This document shows, piece after piece, positions 51,011 through 62,659 of a stretch of DNA of 64,000 bases. Source of the stretch: Dallia pectoralis (taxonomy: Eukaryota; Chordata; Actinopteri; Esociformes; Umbridae); contig CM055753.1 in the NCBI GenBank assembly GCA_029465975.1, positions 1,618,035-1,682,034 of the forward strand, given 5' to 3'. Within the stretch, counting starts at the first letter, position 1. Each line of letters opens with the position of its first letter. The notes under the pieces were generated by a model that was not told the DNA's origin, did not search any database, and worked only from the letters and a program-made list of their open reading frames with translations. Position numbers and translations under genes: made by a program.

Positions 51011-51639
51011 GGTTGGTACGGGTGTGGCAGATTGTGCACCAGGCACAATAGGTTGGTTATTAAAGTAAGAGTTAGGATTAAGCGCTTGCATGCGTTAGTG
51101 CAATATGCTCACAACAGCTTCTTCAAGGTATTTGCTCTTTATTGCGCTACAGGTTAAGGTTTAGATTGCCTGTATATTGCCTTTTGATTGATGTGTAATT
51201 GGAGAGATGTAGCTCCCCGAAGGCTTCTGAGAAACACAATGCATTGTGGGTGTTTCAGGGCATGATCTGCCACATTTCATCTGTGTTCTTTTAAATGGAG
51301 AAATCACTGTAGGATATCATGAAGCATTCTGCCACACGTAGTGCAATGAGACAATCAGCTGGGTAGTCCCAAGCTGTCTGCAGGGAGCGGCTGTGCTCTC
51401 AATTGATTAGCGCCGCCTGTGTCTGTCAACCTGCCTGGCCGGACCGACAAATGTCTGCTAACAAGCATCAGATTGAATAGGAGATGAATTCAAACGGGGA
51501 GGCAGTTCGCGGGAGGCCGGCACGAGTGTGAAAGTGTCTACTTTACCACGTTTGCAGTGAGACAGGCGTGTGTTGATCTGGCTTCAAATGTTCCAGAGAC
51601 AAAGACACGGCTGAAGGATATAAATGATGGTGGAATGAA
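51011..51639. other. Intron 3 sequence, no feature seen
   Basis: Unique sequence. No gene recognised. Confidence 0.5.
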
Positions 51640-51824
51640 ATGCTGTGCGTGTGTGTGTGTGAGCGTCTGTGTGCGTGCGTGTGTGTCCGTCTGTGTGTGT
51701 GTGTGTCTGTGTGCGTGCGTGCGCGTGTGTGTGCGTGTGTGCGTCTATGTGCGTGTGTCTGTGTGTGCGCGTCTGTGAGCGTGCGTGTGTGTGTACGTGT
51801 GCGTCTGTGTGTGTGCGTGTGTAA
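51640..51824. repeat. (GTGTGCGT)n-type simple repeat
   Basis: GT and GC steps with occasional TCTG and TCTATG interruptions. No coding function is likely. Confidence 0.93.
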
Positions 51825-52299
51825 GCCATATGCGATTAAGAGGTGTGACAGAGTCCAGGTCGGCCTCCGAACAAGCTGCTTCTCTGATGCCGTCCTGTGA
51901 GGCTGCTCCGGCTGTGGAATCAGAAAAAAGGATAGACAGAGGCTGCATCTGAGAGGGGTGGAGGGGGTGGCCTGGCCTTGAGACTGTCCAGCGATGTGAC
52001 ACCTCCATTGTACACGTTATCAGAGTTCTTGGATTTAATAGGGACCTTAATTACATTTCAGAGACATGATTTACAAGTGTGTTATGATAAGGTGAGCTGC
52101 TAGCAGGTGTTGGAGGCTAGTCAGAAGGACTGTTCTCAGTCTGGGACTTCCTGGTCACTGCAGTCAAGGACCAGTGAGACAACTATTTAACATGGAGCAC
52201 TGATGGAACTATGAAGACCAGGGGGTCAACGCACTGGACGTTATGGCAGTCCATGGAACGTTGCATTGGAATATGAATGTTTCCCCTGTCTTTTCCCAG
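51825..52299. other. 3' end of intron 3
   Basis: Unique sequence ending in the strong pyrimidine tract and CAG acceptor of exon 4. Confidence 0.6.
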
Positions 52300-52469
52300 G
52301 CCCAGACTGCAAGCACAGAGGAAGTTTGCCCAGTCGCAGCCGAACTCTCCCAGCACCACCCCGGTCAAAGTGTCTGATGCCACCCTGCCTTCCCCCTCCG
52401 CTCTCATAACGGACATCTCCAGGCGGAAACCCAAGACTGAAGACTTCCTCACCTTCCTCTGCCTGAGAG
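52300..52469 (+). CDS. jarid2: jarid2 coding exon 4 (partial gene; PRC2-activating RKFA motif)
   Basis: This is the strongest homology in the window. After completing the split Arg it reads PRLQAQRKFAQSQPNSPS, TTPVKVSDATLPSPSAL, ITDISRRKPKTEDFLTF and LCLR plus the first base of the next codon. The human protein has PRLQAQRKFAQSQPNSPS and KRKPKTEDFLTFLCLRG at the same places. The lysine of QRKFA corresponds to human K116, whose methylation by EZH2 creates an H3K27me3-like ligand for EED that activates PRC2; here it would be residue 107 if exon 1 has 15 codons. The flanking residues are unchanged, so the mimic is probably functional. The middle (KVSDATLPSPSALITDIS) is diverged. The acceptor is a long pyrimidine tract ending TTTTCCCAG and the donor is GAG|GTACAG. 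Length is 170 bp, phase 2 in and phase 1 out. The ARID, JmjN/JmjC and zinc-finger exons are outside the window. Confidence 0.96.
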
Positions 52470-52603
52470 GTACAGTTACAGTTCACTGCTTCATCCACAC
52501 CATACACTCCACTCACGCTACTCACTCGCATGTGCTGTATTCCCATAATGCATTCACTCCACTCATCATGCAACCCGATACTAAACCAATGTTAGGATTC
52601 TGA

Positions 52604-52866
52604 CAGGTTAAGGGCTCTAACTCAGCAGCCAGGCAGGTTAAGGTCTCTAACATAGCAGCCATGCAGGTTAAGGGCTCTAACTCAGCAGCCAGGCAGGTTA
52701 TTGGCTCAAACACAGCAGCCAGGCAGGTTAAGGGCTTTAACTCAGCAGCCAGGCAGGTTATTGGCTCTAACTCAGCAGCCATGCAGGTTAAGGGCTCTAA
52801 CTCAGCAGCCAGGCAGGTTATTGGCTCCAACACAGCAGCCAGGCAGGTTATCGCCTGGCTCTAACT
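52604..52866. repeat. 30-bp minisatellite, about 8-9 copies, just after exon 4
   Basis: Unit AACTCAGCAGCCAGGCAGGT followed by TAAGGGCTCT or TATTGGCTCT; the two endings alternate. It starts about 135 bp downstream of the exon 4 donor. Confidence 0.97.
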
Positions 52867-53987
52867 CAGCAGCAAAACATCTCAGGAGAGGTCCAGGCTC
52901 CTCTCCCGGCCTGCCTTTGACCTATATATTTGGCTAGCTGTTCAGCAGGAACTGTTCAGTCAGAGGCCTAAAAGACCCAGGCGAGGCAAACTTCCACCCC
53001 GGTCTGTTCTCACAAAGTGACACATTGGCCATATCTACAGGTTACATTACAACAATGAATATTGAACAATGCTATCTGCCCCCCTTCAACACCCCTCCAC
53101 ACAGGCATCCTGGAACACGTCAGATTACCCTGGTCATTCCCTTGTTTGCCACCCACCAACACAAACACAGGTCAGCCACGGCTAACAGCTAGAAGTGATA
53201 GCAGAAATCCCACCACACCTCCTGTTTGATTTAGTGCTGGAGCAAGTTAGTGCTATACAGTGCCGTAGTTTTCCCCTACGGGACTCAAGACCTTCAATCT
53301 TGTTGTAGGTTGTCACTATAAGACCAAACAGCTTTTTCCTTTGCTTTTTACCTCAGCAATGAATTAAAACGGAAGAGAAATGGAGGACAGCCTTTCCTCA
53401 GCAACTTTTTGGGTGTATTTTTTTTAATGACCTTGGCCATGGGTTTTACATCTGTTTTTCATTTTAGATAGTGTTCAACTCCAAACAGAATCCCCCCCCA
53501 GACTCCATCACAAACAGAAATAGCCCTTTAGTAAGACTAATGCCTCGATTAGATTAATTTGGTATTGCCATTAACCTCGGCTCGCTCCGTGAAGTAGGTT
53601 AAAGACAGATCTGGAATCAGCTCGGAGCCGAGAGGCCCAGAAGAGAAGACTTGTGTTAGAAAGCCAATGTCACTGTAATATAACGGAGCGCCTGGCGGAT
53701 TTTCACTGGGTCAACATTATCCAGTCAATGTCCTCTGTTGTTAGGGGTTCAGTCAACTGCTGGATGCTAAGTTAGCACTCATGTTTATGGTCCGAACCCT
53801 ATGCCAAACTCCTGACCAGTCTCCCAGTGTTTGTTTCCACTGTGCCACGCTTGGTTGACCGCTGCTCCCCAACCCACCTCCTCTGTGGGAGCCTAATTTA
53901 TAGGCCTTCTACCCAATTGAGAGGTGGCTGATTTCTCGGCAGAGCTGAGCTCATGCTGCCTAAATTACATGTTCATACACAGGGATT
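52867..53987. other. Intron 4 sequence, no gene recognised
   Basis: Unique sequence. No exon, transposon or RNA gene recognised. Confidence 0.5.
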
Positions 53988-54704
53988 TGCAGCGTGGTGC
54001 TTGTCAGTGTGCCTGGCGTGGTGCGTGTCAGTGTGCCTGGCGTGGTGCGTGTCAGTGTGCCTGGCGTGGTGCGTGTCAGTGTGCCTGGCGTGGTGCGTGT
54101 CAGTGTGCCTGGCGTGGTGCGTGTCAGTGTGCCTGGCGTGGTGCGTGTCAGTGTGCCTGGCGTGGTGCGTGTCAGTGTGCCTGGCGTGGTGCGTGTCAGT
54201 GTGCCTGGCGTGGTGCGTGTCAGTGTGCCTGGCGTGGTGCGTGTCAGTGCGCCTGGCGTGGTGCGTGTCAGTGCGCCTGGCGTGGTGCGTGTCAGTGCGC
54301 CTGGCGTGGTGCGTGTCAGTGTGCCTGGCGTGGTGCGTGTCAGTGTGCCTGGCGTGGTGCGTGTCAGTGTGCCTGGCGTGGTGCGTGTCAGTGTGCCTGG
54401 CGTGGTGCGTGTCAGTGTGCCTGGCGTGGTGCGTGTCAGTGTGCCTGGCGTGGTGCGTGTCAGTGTGCCTGGCGTGGTGCGTGTCAGTGTGCCTGGCGTG
54501 GTGCTGGCGTGCCTGGCGTGGTGCGTGTCAGTGCGCCTGGCGTGGTGCGTGTCAGTGTGCCTGGGTGGTGCGTGTGTCAGTGCGCCTGGCGTGGTGCGTG
54601 TCAGTGTGCCTGGCGTGGTGGGTGTCAGTGCGCCTGGCGTGGTGCGTGTCAGTGTGCCTGGCGTGGTGCGGCAGTGCGCCTGTGGTGCGTGTCAGTGTGC
54701 CTGG
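53988..54704. repeat. 24-bp minisatellite, about 29 copies
   Basis: Unit CGTGGTGCGTGTCAGTGTGC followed by CTGG. Three adjacent copies have GTGCGCC instead of GTGTGCC (about 54240-54305). Degenerate units gather after 54500. All frames over it are open and are not genes. Confidence 0.98.
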
Positions 54705-55030
54705 CATATGTGGTGCGTGTCAGTGTGCCTGGCATATGTGTGCGGTCAGTGTGCCCGGCATATGTGTGCACGGTCAGTGTGCTGGCATATGTGTGCGCGG
54801 TCAGTGTGCCTGGCATATGTGTGCGCGGTCAGTGTGCCTGGCATATGTGTGCGCGGTCAGTGTGCCCGGCATATGTGTGCGCGGTCAGTGTGCCTGGCAT
54901 ATGTGTGCGCGGTCAGTGTGCCTGGCATATGTGTGCGCGGTCAGTGTGCCTGGCATATGTGTGCGCGGTCAGTGTGCCTGGCATATGTGTGCGCGGTCAG
55001 TGTGCCTGGCATGTGTGTGCACGGTCAGCA
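54705..55030. repeat. 28-bp minisatellite, about 12 copies, derived from the preceding array
   Basis: Unit CATATGTGTGCGCGGTCAGT followed by GTGCCTGG. It shares GTCAGTGTGCCTGGC with the 24-bp array directly to its left. Confidence 0.97.
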
Positions 55031-55685
55031 CGGTACTGTCTGATTCCCCCCCGGTGGCCCAAGAACAGACAGCCGTTCTGCGATTAGACACTGTCACCGT
55101 ATTGTGTCAACGCATTTCCTTCGGTTCCATACTCGGGACCGGCGCAGCGGTCGATTCTTCCAGCTCTGGAACCGATCAATGGCGTTCCTGGTAGACCGCA
55201 GAGGTCAAACTGTTTTTATGTTCAAACGGCTCAGCTCCGCTCAAATGTTTATCTAATCTGACAAACATGGCACATTTACCCAGCCAGCCTGTTTGACAGG
55301 TTTAGAGAAGCTTGTGATGATAAAGCGCTTCTTGTGAAAGCAAGTCATTTCCACAGTGATTTCATGGGCAGAAGTTCTCGTCTCTTTTGTTCTCTACAAC
55401 AGCAGCAGCTTGTATTCACCACTACTTATTCATCTGGGACTCTGAAGCATAATGAGCTTTTTGCTTTCTATCTGTTTTTTTTTAAAGGCACAGTATATTT
55501 TTAATCCCTCTTGGGGAAACGGCTAGCTGATGGGATGAATCGTGAAGGAACATGGGACAGACACAAAATGGAACCAATCACAGTCTAGTGTTTATGTCCT
55601 GCGAGCCTTCTAAAATCTATTTTATTATGTCTGTTTATAACCGTGAGGAATCCATTTGGAGGCTTTCTTGTCTGTCACTCAGCGT
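55031..55685. other. Intron 4 sequence, no feature seen
   Basis: Unique sequence. No gene recognised. Confidence 0.5.
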
Positions 55686-56053
55686 GTTCAGGCTGTGGTA
55701 GTTATATTGGCTCTGGTTAATATGTAGACTGTGACAGTGATATTGGCTCTGGTAAATATGTAGACTGTGACTGTGACAGTGATATTGGCTCTGGTTAATA
55801 TGTAGACTGTGGTAGTGATATTGGCTCTGGTTAATATGTAGACTGTGGTAGTGATATTGGCTCTGGTTAAATATGTAGACTGTGACTGTGACAGTGATAT
55901 TGGCTCTGGTTATTATGTAGACTGTGGTAGTGATATTATGTAGACTGTGGTAGTGATATTGGCTCTGGTTATTATGTAGACTGTGGTAGTGATATTGGCT
56001 CTGGTTATTATGTAGACTGTGGTAGTGACATTGGCTCTGGTTATTATGTAGAC
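55686..56053. repeat. 36-bp minisatellite, left part, about 10 copies
   Basis: Units contain TATGTAGACTGTGGTAGTGA followed by TATTGGCTCTGGTTA. It is more heterogeneous than the right part, with GACTGTGACAGTGA insertions. It is interrupted at 56054 by the hAT-type element. Confidence 0.97.
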
Positions 56054-56371
56054 CAGGGGAGGGCAAATATTTCAGCTCAGGGGCCACATCAGCACTTACA
56101 AATTATATGAAGGGCCACATTTGTTATGTAATTTGTTTATTCTAAAAGATTTGTGGGCCAGAAAAGGGCAATAATTAAAATGTATACACATAACATATAT
56201 ACAGGAGGTGTGTTATATCTAAATAACTTTAATTCAGATACAGATACATTACAATTGGACTGCAAAGTTATTTTGTAATTCCTCTCAAAACTGTTTTAAT
56301 ACCTTCCGTGGGCCTGATGGAATTGCCTCAAGGGCCGGATTCGGCCCGCGGCCTTAGTTTTCCCACCCCTG
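56054..56371. mobile_element. Non-autonomous hAT-type element (MITE), 318 bp
   Basis: The left end is CAGGGGAGGGCAAA; the right end read inwards is CAGGGGTGGGAAAA, so the inverted repeats match at 12 of 14 positions. The flanking 8-bp sequences are ATGTAGAC and GTGTAGAC, a target-site duplication with one mismatch and of the length typical of hAT. The interior has GGGCCACAT near the left end and GGGCCGGATTCGGCCCGC near the right, words typical of vertebrate hAT-derived MITEs. There is no transposase frame. The insertion lies inside a minisatellite unit. Confidence 0.88.
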
Positions 56372-57416
56372 GTGTAGACTGTGGTAGTGATAATGGCTCT
56401 GGAAATAATGTAGACTGTGGTAGTGATAATGGCTCTGGAAATAATGTAGACTGTGGTAGTGATATTGGCTCTGGTAATAATGTAGACTGTGGTAGTGATA
56501 TTGGCTCTGGTTATTATGTAGACTGTGATAGTGATAATGGCTCTGGTTATTATGTAGACTGTGACAGTGATATTGGCTCTGGTTAATATGTAGACTGTGG
56601 TAGTGATATTGGCTCTGGTTAATATGTATACTGTGGTAGTGATAATGGCTCTGGTTATTATGTAGACTGTGGTAGTGATAATGGCTCTGGTTATTATGTA
56701 GACTGTGGTAGTGACATTGGCTCTGGTTAATATGTAGACTGTGGTAGTGATAATGGCTCTGGTTATTATGTAGACTGTGGTAGTGATATTGGCTCTGGTT
56801 AATATGTAGACTGTGGTAGTGATAATGGCTCTGGTTATTATGTAGACTGTGGTAGTGATAATGGCTCTGGTTATTATGTAGACTGTGGTAGTGATAATGG
56901 CTCTGGTTATTATGTAGACTGTGGTAGTGATAATGGCTCTGGTTATTATGTAGACTGTGGTAGTGATAATGGCTCTGGTTATTATGTAGACTGTGGTAGT
57001 GATTTTGGCTCTGGTTATTATGTAGACTGTGACAGTGATAATGGCTCTGGTTATTATGTAGACTGTGGTAGTGATAATGGCTCTGGTTATTATGTAGACT
57101 GTGGTAGTGATATTGGCTCTGGTTATTATGTAGACTGTGGTAGTGATAATGGCTCTGGTTATTATGTAGACTGTGGTAGTGATAATGGCTCTGGTTATTA
57201 TGTAGACTGTGGTAGTGATATTGGCTCTGGTTATTATGTAGACTGTGGTAGTGATAATGGCTCTGGTAATAATGTAGACTGTGGTAGTGATAATGGCTCT
57301 GGTTATTATGTAGACTGTGGTAGTGATATTGGCTCTGGTAATAATGTAGACTGTGGTAGTGATATTGGCTCTGGTTATTATGTAGACTGTGGTAGTGATA
57401 TTGGCTCTTTATAATA
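56372..57416. repeat. 36-bp minisatellite, right part, about 29 copies
   Basis: Unit TGTAGACTGTGGTAGTGATA followed by ATGGCTCTGGTTATTA, with TATTGGCTC variants scattered. The period stays at 36 bp almost throughout. Confidence 0.98.
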
Positions 57417-58049
57417 GGCTTTGGTTATCTGTTGTAGTAACATGGCTTTAGTACTAGAATCAAGACCATGCAAAGTACCCGATATTTAGCCTAGATATTG
57501 GCATCACACGAGCCTTGTTTGCAGTCTTTGGCCTTGGGAACGGATGATAATTCTGAGATGTGGCTGTGCCACACAATCCCAAATTCCTCCATATCTTAGT
57601 GGGCATCCCTCTGTGCACACAAACACAGACACACACACACATGGCTGAGATAAGGCCAGATAAAGCAGTTAATGACTTACCGTTGCTAATGCTAACATTC
57701 TTGACACATGTTGCATAACAGGTCCTCCTCCTGTATGTACATATGTGCCATGGCTGTCTGAGCCTTGACTCAGTCTGGCTCTGCTCTGGGTCTGAAGCTA
57801 CTGCTGCAATGGCTGCATTACCAGAGGAAGGGAAGGCTGATTACATTAAGCTAGTGACTGGTGGAGCCGAGGGCAGCGTGGGTTAATGGATTTGCAGACA
57901 TTCAAGAATGTAAATTAAAGTAGATATAATCCCCAGTCCTCTCGGATTCTCCCCACCGCATCAGCCCGTAAAACAATGTTATTGAAAAAGCCCCGTTCTC
58001 TTAAGTTCCGCCTCCTCCCATTTGCTCGCTGTGAGGTTGGAGAGAGGGC
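57417..58049. other. Intron 4 sequence, no gene recognised
   Basis: Unique sequence with a short (CA)n near 57624-57640. Confidence 0.5.
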
Positions 58050-58712
58050 AGAACGTCTGACATGGTGTCTCCAGAAGTCTGACATGGTGTCTCCAGAAGT
58101 CTGACATGGTGTCTCCAGAACGTCTGAAATGGTGTCTCCAGAACGTCTGACATGGTGTCTCCGGAACGTCTGACATGGTGTCTCCGGAACGTCTGACATG
58201 GTGTCTCCAGAAGTCTGACATGGTGTCTCCAGAACGTCTGAAATGGTGTCTCCAGAACGTCTGACATGGTGTCTCCGGAACGTCTGACATGGTGCCTCCG
58301 GAACGTCTGACATGGTGTCTCCGGAACGTCTGATATGGTGTCTCCAGAACGTCTGACATGGTGCCTCCGGAACGTCTGACATGGTGCCTCCAGAACGTCT
58401 GACATGGTGTCTCCAGAACGTCTGACATGGTGCCTCCGGAACGTCTGACATGGTGCCTCCGGAACGTCTGACATGGTGTCTCCAGAACGTCTGACATGGT
58501 GCCTCCGGAACGTCTGACATGGTGCCTCCGGAACGTCTGACATGGTGTCTCCAGAACGTCTGACATGGTGTCTCCAGAACGTCTGACATGGTGTCTCCAG
58601 AACGTCTGACATGGTGTCTCCGGAACGTCTGACATGGTGTCTCCGGAACGTCTGACATGGTGTCTCCAGAACGTCTGACATGGTGTCTCCAGAACGTCTG
58701 ACATGGTGTGCC
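58050..58712. repeat. 23-bp minisatellite, about 28 copies
   Basis: Unit AGAACGTCTGACATGGTGTC followed by TCC, with CCGGAACG and GTGCCTCC variants. Two blocks at the left (about 58073-58195 and 58202-58290) repeat the same order of variants, including the rare CTGAAATGG. That implies a block duplication of about 130 bp. Confidence 0.98.
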
Positions 58713-59978
58713 CACCAACTGTCTTTGTCTTTTTTTGGGTGGGGTTAAAGGAAGGCCTCAGTATAGTTTATTTTTTATTTATCCGTAGGCAAACAAATTC
58801 CTGGATACCATTTATCTGTCTTTGCGTACAGCTAACAGGAAGTTGTAAGCAACATTTTGTTAACTTAGCACAGTTGATGGAACTCTTTGATGGATAGAGC
58901 TTCAGTCAAAACTAGGAAAAGATGCAGTCCATATGTGTCAATAGCTGCTTTACCAAATGTACTTTGACTAGCTACCTGCTGAAGTAAACCAGTTAATAGC
59001 TTAAAATCACTTCCGGGAGTATTAAAGAAACACTGGTCACTGTGAGTTAAGCAACAATTAGCTCTTTTCAATACCTCACTGCTTTTTACAGGAAGAGACC
59101 GTAAGCAATAACCAAATTATTACCTAGGACAAAATTGCACACTATAGGTTTTGAGAGGAGTGTCCATCTAAAGTCCTAACCTAACCATTTTATGTTCAAT
59201 TTTATTTTAAATCTACGCAGAGAGAAACAAATGAAATCCATGAATCGGTAATTAAGAACATATCCAAAATCTCAAAATGCTGAAATGTCTCTTTAGAGAA
59301 TCTGTTTGCCTTTGGAACAGTTCATGAGAACAAGAAGCTCATTCTCATGACTCTTGTGGGCTCAATACAGAACGTATACAGAACTGCTTTTCCCTTTGGA
59401 TTCCTGAGTGTCAGGAGACTCAGAAAGTAGTGTTCAATTGAACTAATATGGATGTTAGACGTTTAGAAAGCACAGCATTTTATCCTCAGTTTAAGCCCTC
59501 AATTGGCTGTTCAAACCCCTCATTGTTTGTGCTATTCGGGGACAAGGGTTATTTTTGAGTTGTACTATTTTGGTTGTAATTACGGCTGTCTTGTTAAAGT
59601 CACAATTATAATAGACGTATTCAGACTTAATTATGATTTGTCTGTGGTTCTGTGGCAGATGGAAAGGCCCATAATTCCGGGCAGGAGGGGGTTTGGGTTA
59701 TACCAATAGTTCACCCAAATTGCTAAATGACATTTGTCTCCCTACCCTGTAAGCTGTCTGGACTGGGGTTGACTGCAGTCCATGCTTTTTTTTCTCTTAG
59801 TGGCACGCACCCCAAGTCCTGTTGGCAATATTCAACATTTTAATAGATTTTGTAAAACTAATGAATAATTAACTGTAAAGCAAAAAAAACATTTAATATG
59901 TCTCGACGTCAGAGACAACACAGAGGCTGTTTACCGCAGCAGCCTCCAATTGCTCTCCTCTGTTTGAGAAAGAAGACA
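58713..59978. other. Intron 4 sequence, AT-rich, no gene recognised
   Basis: Unique sequence. No transposon ends, RNA gene or exon recognised. Confidence 0.5.
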
Positions 59979-60414
59979 ACCTGGACACAACCTGGACACA
60001 ACCTGGTCATAGACAGGACACAACCTGGACACAACCTGGACACAACCTGGACACAACCTGGTCATAGACAGGACACAACCTGGACACAACCTGGACACAA
60101 CCTGGACACAGCCTGGACACAACCTGGACACAACCTGGACACAACCTGGTCATAGACAGGACACAACCTGGACACAACCTGGACACAACCTGGACACAAC
60201 CTGGACATAGACAGGACACAACCTGGACACAACCTGGACACAACCTGGACACAGCCTGGACACAACCTGGTCATAGACAGGACACAACCTGGACACAACC
60301 TGGACACAACCTGGACACAACCTGGACACAACCTGGACACAACCTGGACACAACCTGGACACAACCTGGACACAACCTGGACACAACCTGGACACAACCT
60401 GGTCATAGACAGGA
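59979..60414. repeat. 11-bp minisatellite with a 22-bp variant, about 38 copies
   Basis: Unit ACCTGGACACA. At intervals ACCTGGTCATAGACAGGACA replaces two units, giving a higher-order spacing that lengthens to the right. Confidence 0.98.
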
Positions 60415-60524
60415 CATCAGTGATTGGAGAAGCCATAGAAGCTATCCCTTAAGGCTTCTCCTTATGCCCTTCTTTGCTTCAGACTCTCCGGGTGCTACTC
60501 CCTGGCCCTACAAAAAGGCCCCTC

Positions 60525-61186
60525 AGACCTCACCCGCCAGCCAGTCTCCTCAGTCCTCACCCGCCAGCCAGTCTCCTCAGACCTCACCCGCCAGCCAGTC
60601 TCCTCAGACCTCACCCGCCAGCCAGTCTCCACAGACCTCACCCGCCAGCCAGTCTCCACAGACCTCACCCGCCAGCCAGTCTCCACAGACCTCACCCGCC
60701 AGCCAGTCTCCACAGACCTCACCCGCCAGCCAGTCTCCACAGACCTCACCCGCCAGCCAGTCTCCACAGACCTCACCCGCCAGCCAGTCTCCACAGACCT
60801 CACCCGCCAGCCAGTCTCCACAGACCTCACCCGCCAGCCAGTCTCCACAGACCTCACCCGCCAGCCAGTCTCCACAGACCTCACCCGCCAGCCAGTCTCC
60901 ACAGACCTCACCCGCCAGCCAGTCTCCACAGACCTCACCCGCCAGCCAGTCTCCACAGACCTCACCCGCCAGCCAGTCTCCACAGACCTCACCCGCCAGC
61001 CAGTCTCCACAGACCTCACCCGCCAGCCAGTCTCCACAGACCTCACCCGCCAGCCAGTCTCCACAGACCTCACCCGCCAGCCAGTCTCCACAGACCTCAC
61101 CCGCCAGCCAGTCTCCACAGACCTCACCCGCCAGCCAGTCTCCACAGACCTCACCCGCCAGCCAGTCTCCACAGACCTCACCTGCC
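60525..61186. repeat. 27-bp minisatellite, 24 copies, open in the jarid2 phase
   Basis: Unit CCCGCCAGCCAGTCTCCACA followed by GACCTCA. The first three copies have TCTCCTCAG and the rest are almost identical. One frame gives SPQTSPASQ repeats and stays open from 60483 through the array to a stop at 61313-61315. A plausible 3' splice site (TTCTTTGCTTCAG, ending at 60482) precedes it and would fit the phase of exon 4. Other frames are also open, so coding is not established. Confidence 0.97.
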
Positions 61187-62659
61187 AACTTCACTCCATC
61201 CCCCACCATCTTCGTCCAGCTCTTTCGTTCCCCTTGGTGCCTGCTAGCCATTGGCCTTGTGACCCCAGAAAAGGCAGTAATTGCAGCCATGTTGTTAACG
61301 AAACAGGTCATGTGAAACTGATTGGGCGATTGTTGACTCTGCAAGTTCCCCTGGCCTGGATCACCAAGCGAACGGACGTGTGTGTAGAGTTTGAGAGCAA
61401 CCACAGATGTTCCACGTAGCACCCTTCTCTTCCAGCTGGCGCCGTTCTCCACTGCCCCAAATCCTCCACGCGGAGGTCATTTCTCAAACCTTGTCCACAA
61501 CCTTGGGCTCCTGATCCCCTCGCGTTGTTTTCCTGAACTTAATAACGCTGGGCTAGTATCTGTGTGCTCCCAGCCTACAGGCCCAGAGAACGTGCCATTA
61601 AAGTGTCACGTTTGGCCGGCCACGCTGCCATAACGTTTCGTAACGGCGCGGCTTTGTTGTATGATTGAAAAACGATTGTTTTGGGTTGGTGTGTCGGCAG
61701 ACTGACTCCGCCTCTGTGTCTCCGAGAAGGTTTAGATGTCGTTGTTTACTTTTGCACACGGCTTAAATCTGATTCCCGTTTTAAAGTGACAATTGTATGA
61801 TGTAGAAATAGCGATTGTTTCAGCTGAGTGCTTGAAAAGACGATTGATGATGTGTGGGACAGGGAGAAACCGGTGGGAAGGCGACGCATACGAAATAATA
61901 TTATAATGGTCTGTAGTCTCCACTTTACACCTCGCGTCCCTTCACGTCCCCTCACGTCCTCGTACACGGTCTTACAAATGGTGACCACTATGTAGCACCA
62001 ACCGGCTGCTTTAAACGCTCCAGAAGTAGGGGGAGATTGTAGTCCTCCACTCATGCTGCTCCAGGTGATGACCTGGCATTGTTTTAAAGCAAAAAACAGC
62101 CAAGTAAACAGCCTAGCTAGAGTCAATCCTGCAACGTCATGAGTCCCTACCAGCTTATTGTAAAGACCTCTCACCCCATTGGCCGTCCTATTGTCTGGCC
62201 GGCATCAGGACAGGATGCTAACCTTATCTCAGCAACCAATTCCTATCATCATATTGACTCTACACGTTTCCATCCATTTCAATCTGAGAATTAGATTTTG
62301 GTTTGATGTCATACTAATTCTAGCTTCACCACGTCTAATTTCAGGTTACTCCTCGTGGCCAAATGAAGGTTAGTTGCATTTACTTTTGGAGTATTACTTA
62401 TGCTGTAAAAGGTGAACGTGACCATAACCGTAATTCTATTCACCACGCTGTCGTTATATAATGACCGTTTATACTGTGCGTTATTACTGTGCTACATCAA
62501 TGTGATAAATGAGAACGAAAAGCAACACACTGCACTGGTTTTCCAAACACATTGTCCTCAATGGGTTCTCCTTAGAGACCACAGCATGGCTTTAAAAGAA
62601 TAAACCATATGGACGTGACACCTGTCATGGTGACAATGGAAACCAGTCTGAGGTGCGCG
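61187..62659. other. Sequence after the 27-bp array, no gene recognised
   Basis: Presumed intron 4. No transposon ends or RNA gene recognised. The SPQ frame continues through 61315 with non-repetitive residues before stopping. Confidence 0.45.

Noticed and set aside
53924..55194. Frames of 349-413 residues (GACQCAWR, VRVSVPGV, CVSVCLAW)
   Set aside because: The 24-bp unit is divisible by three and has no stops, so all forward frames are open. No homology.
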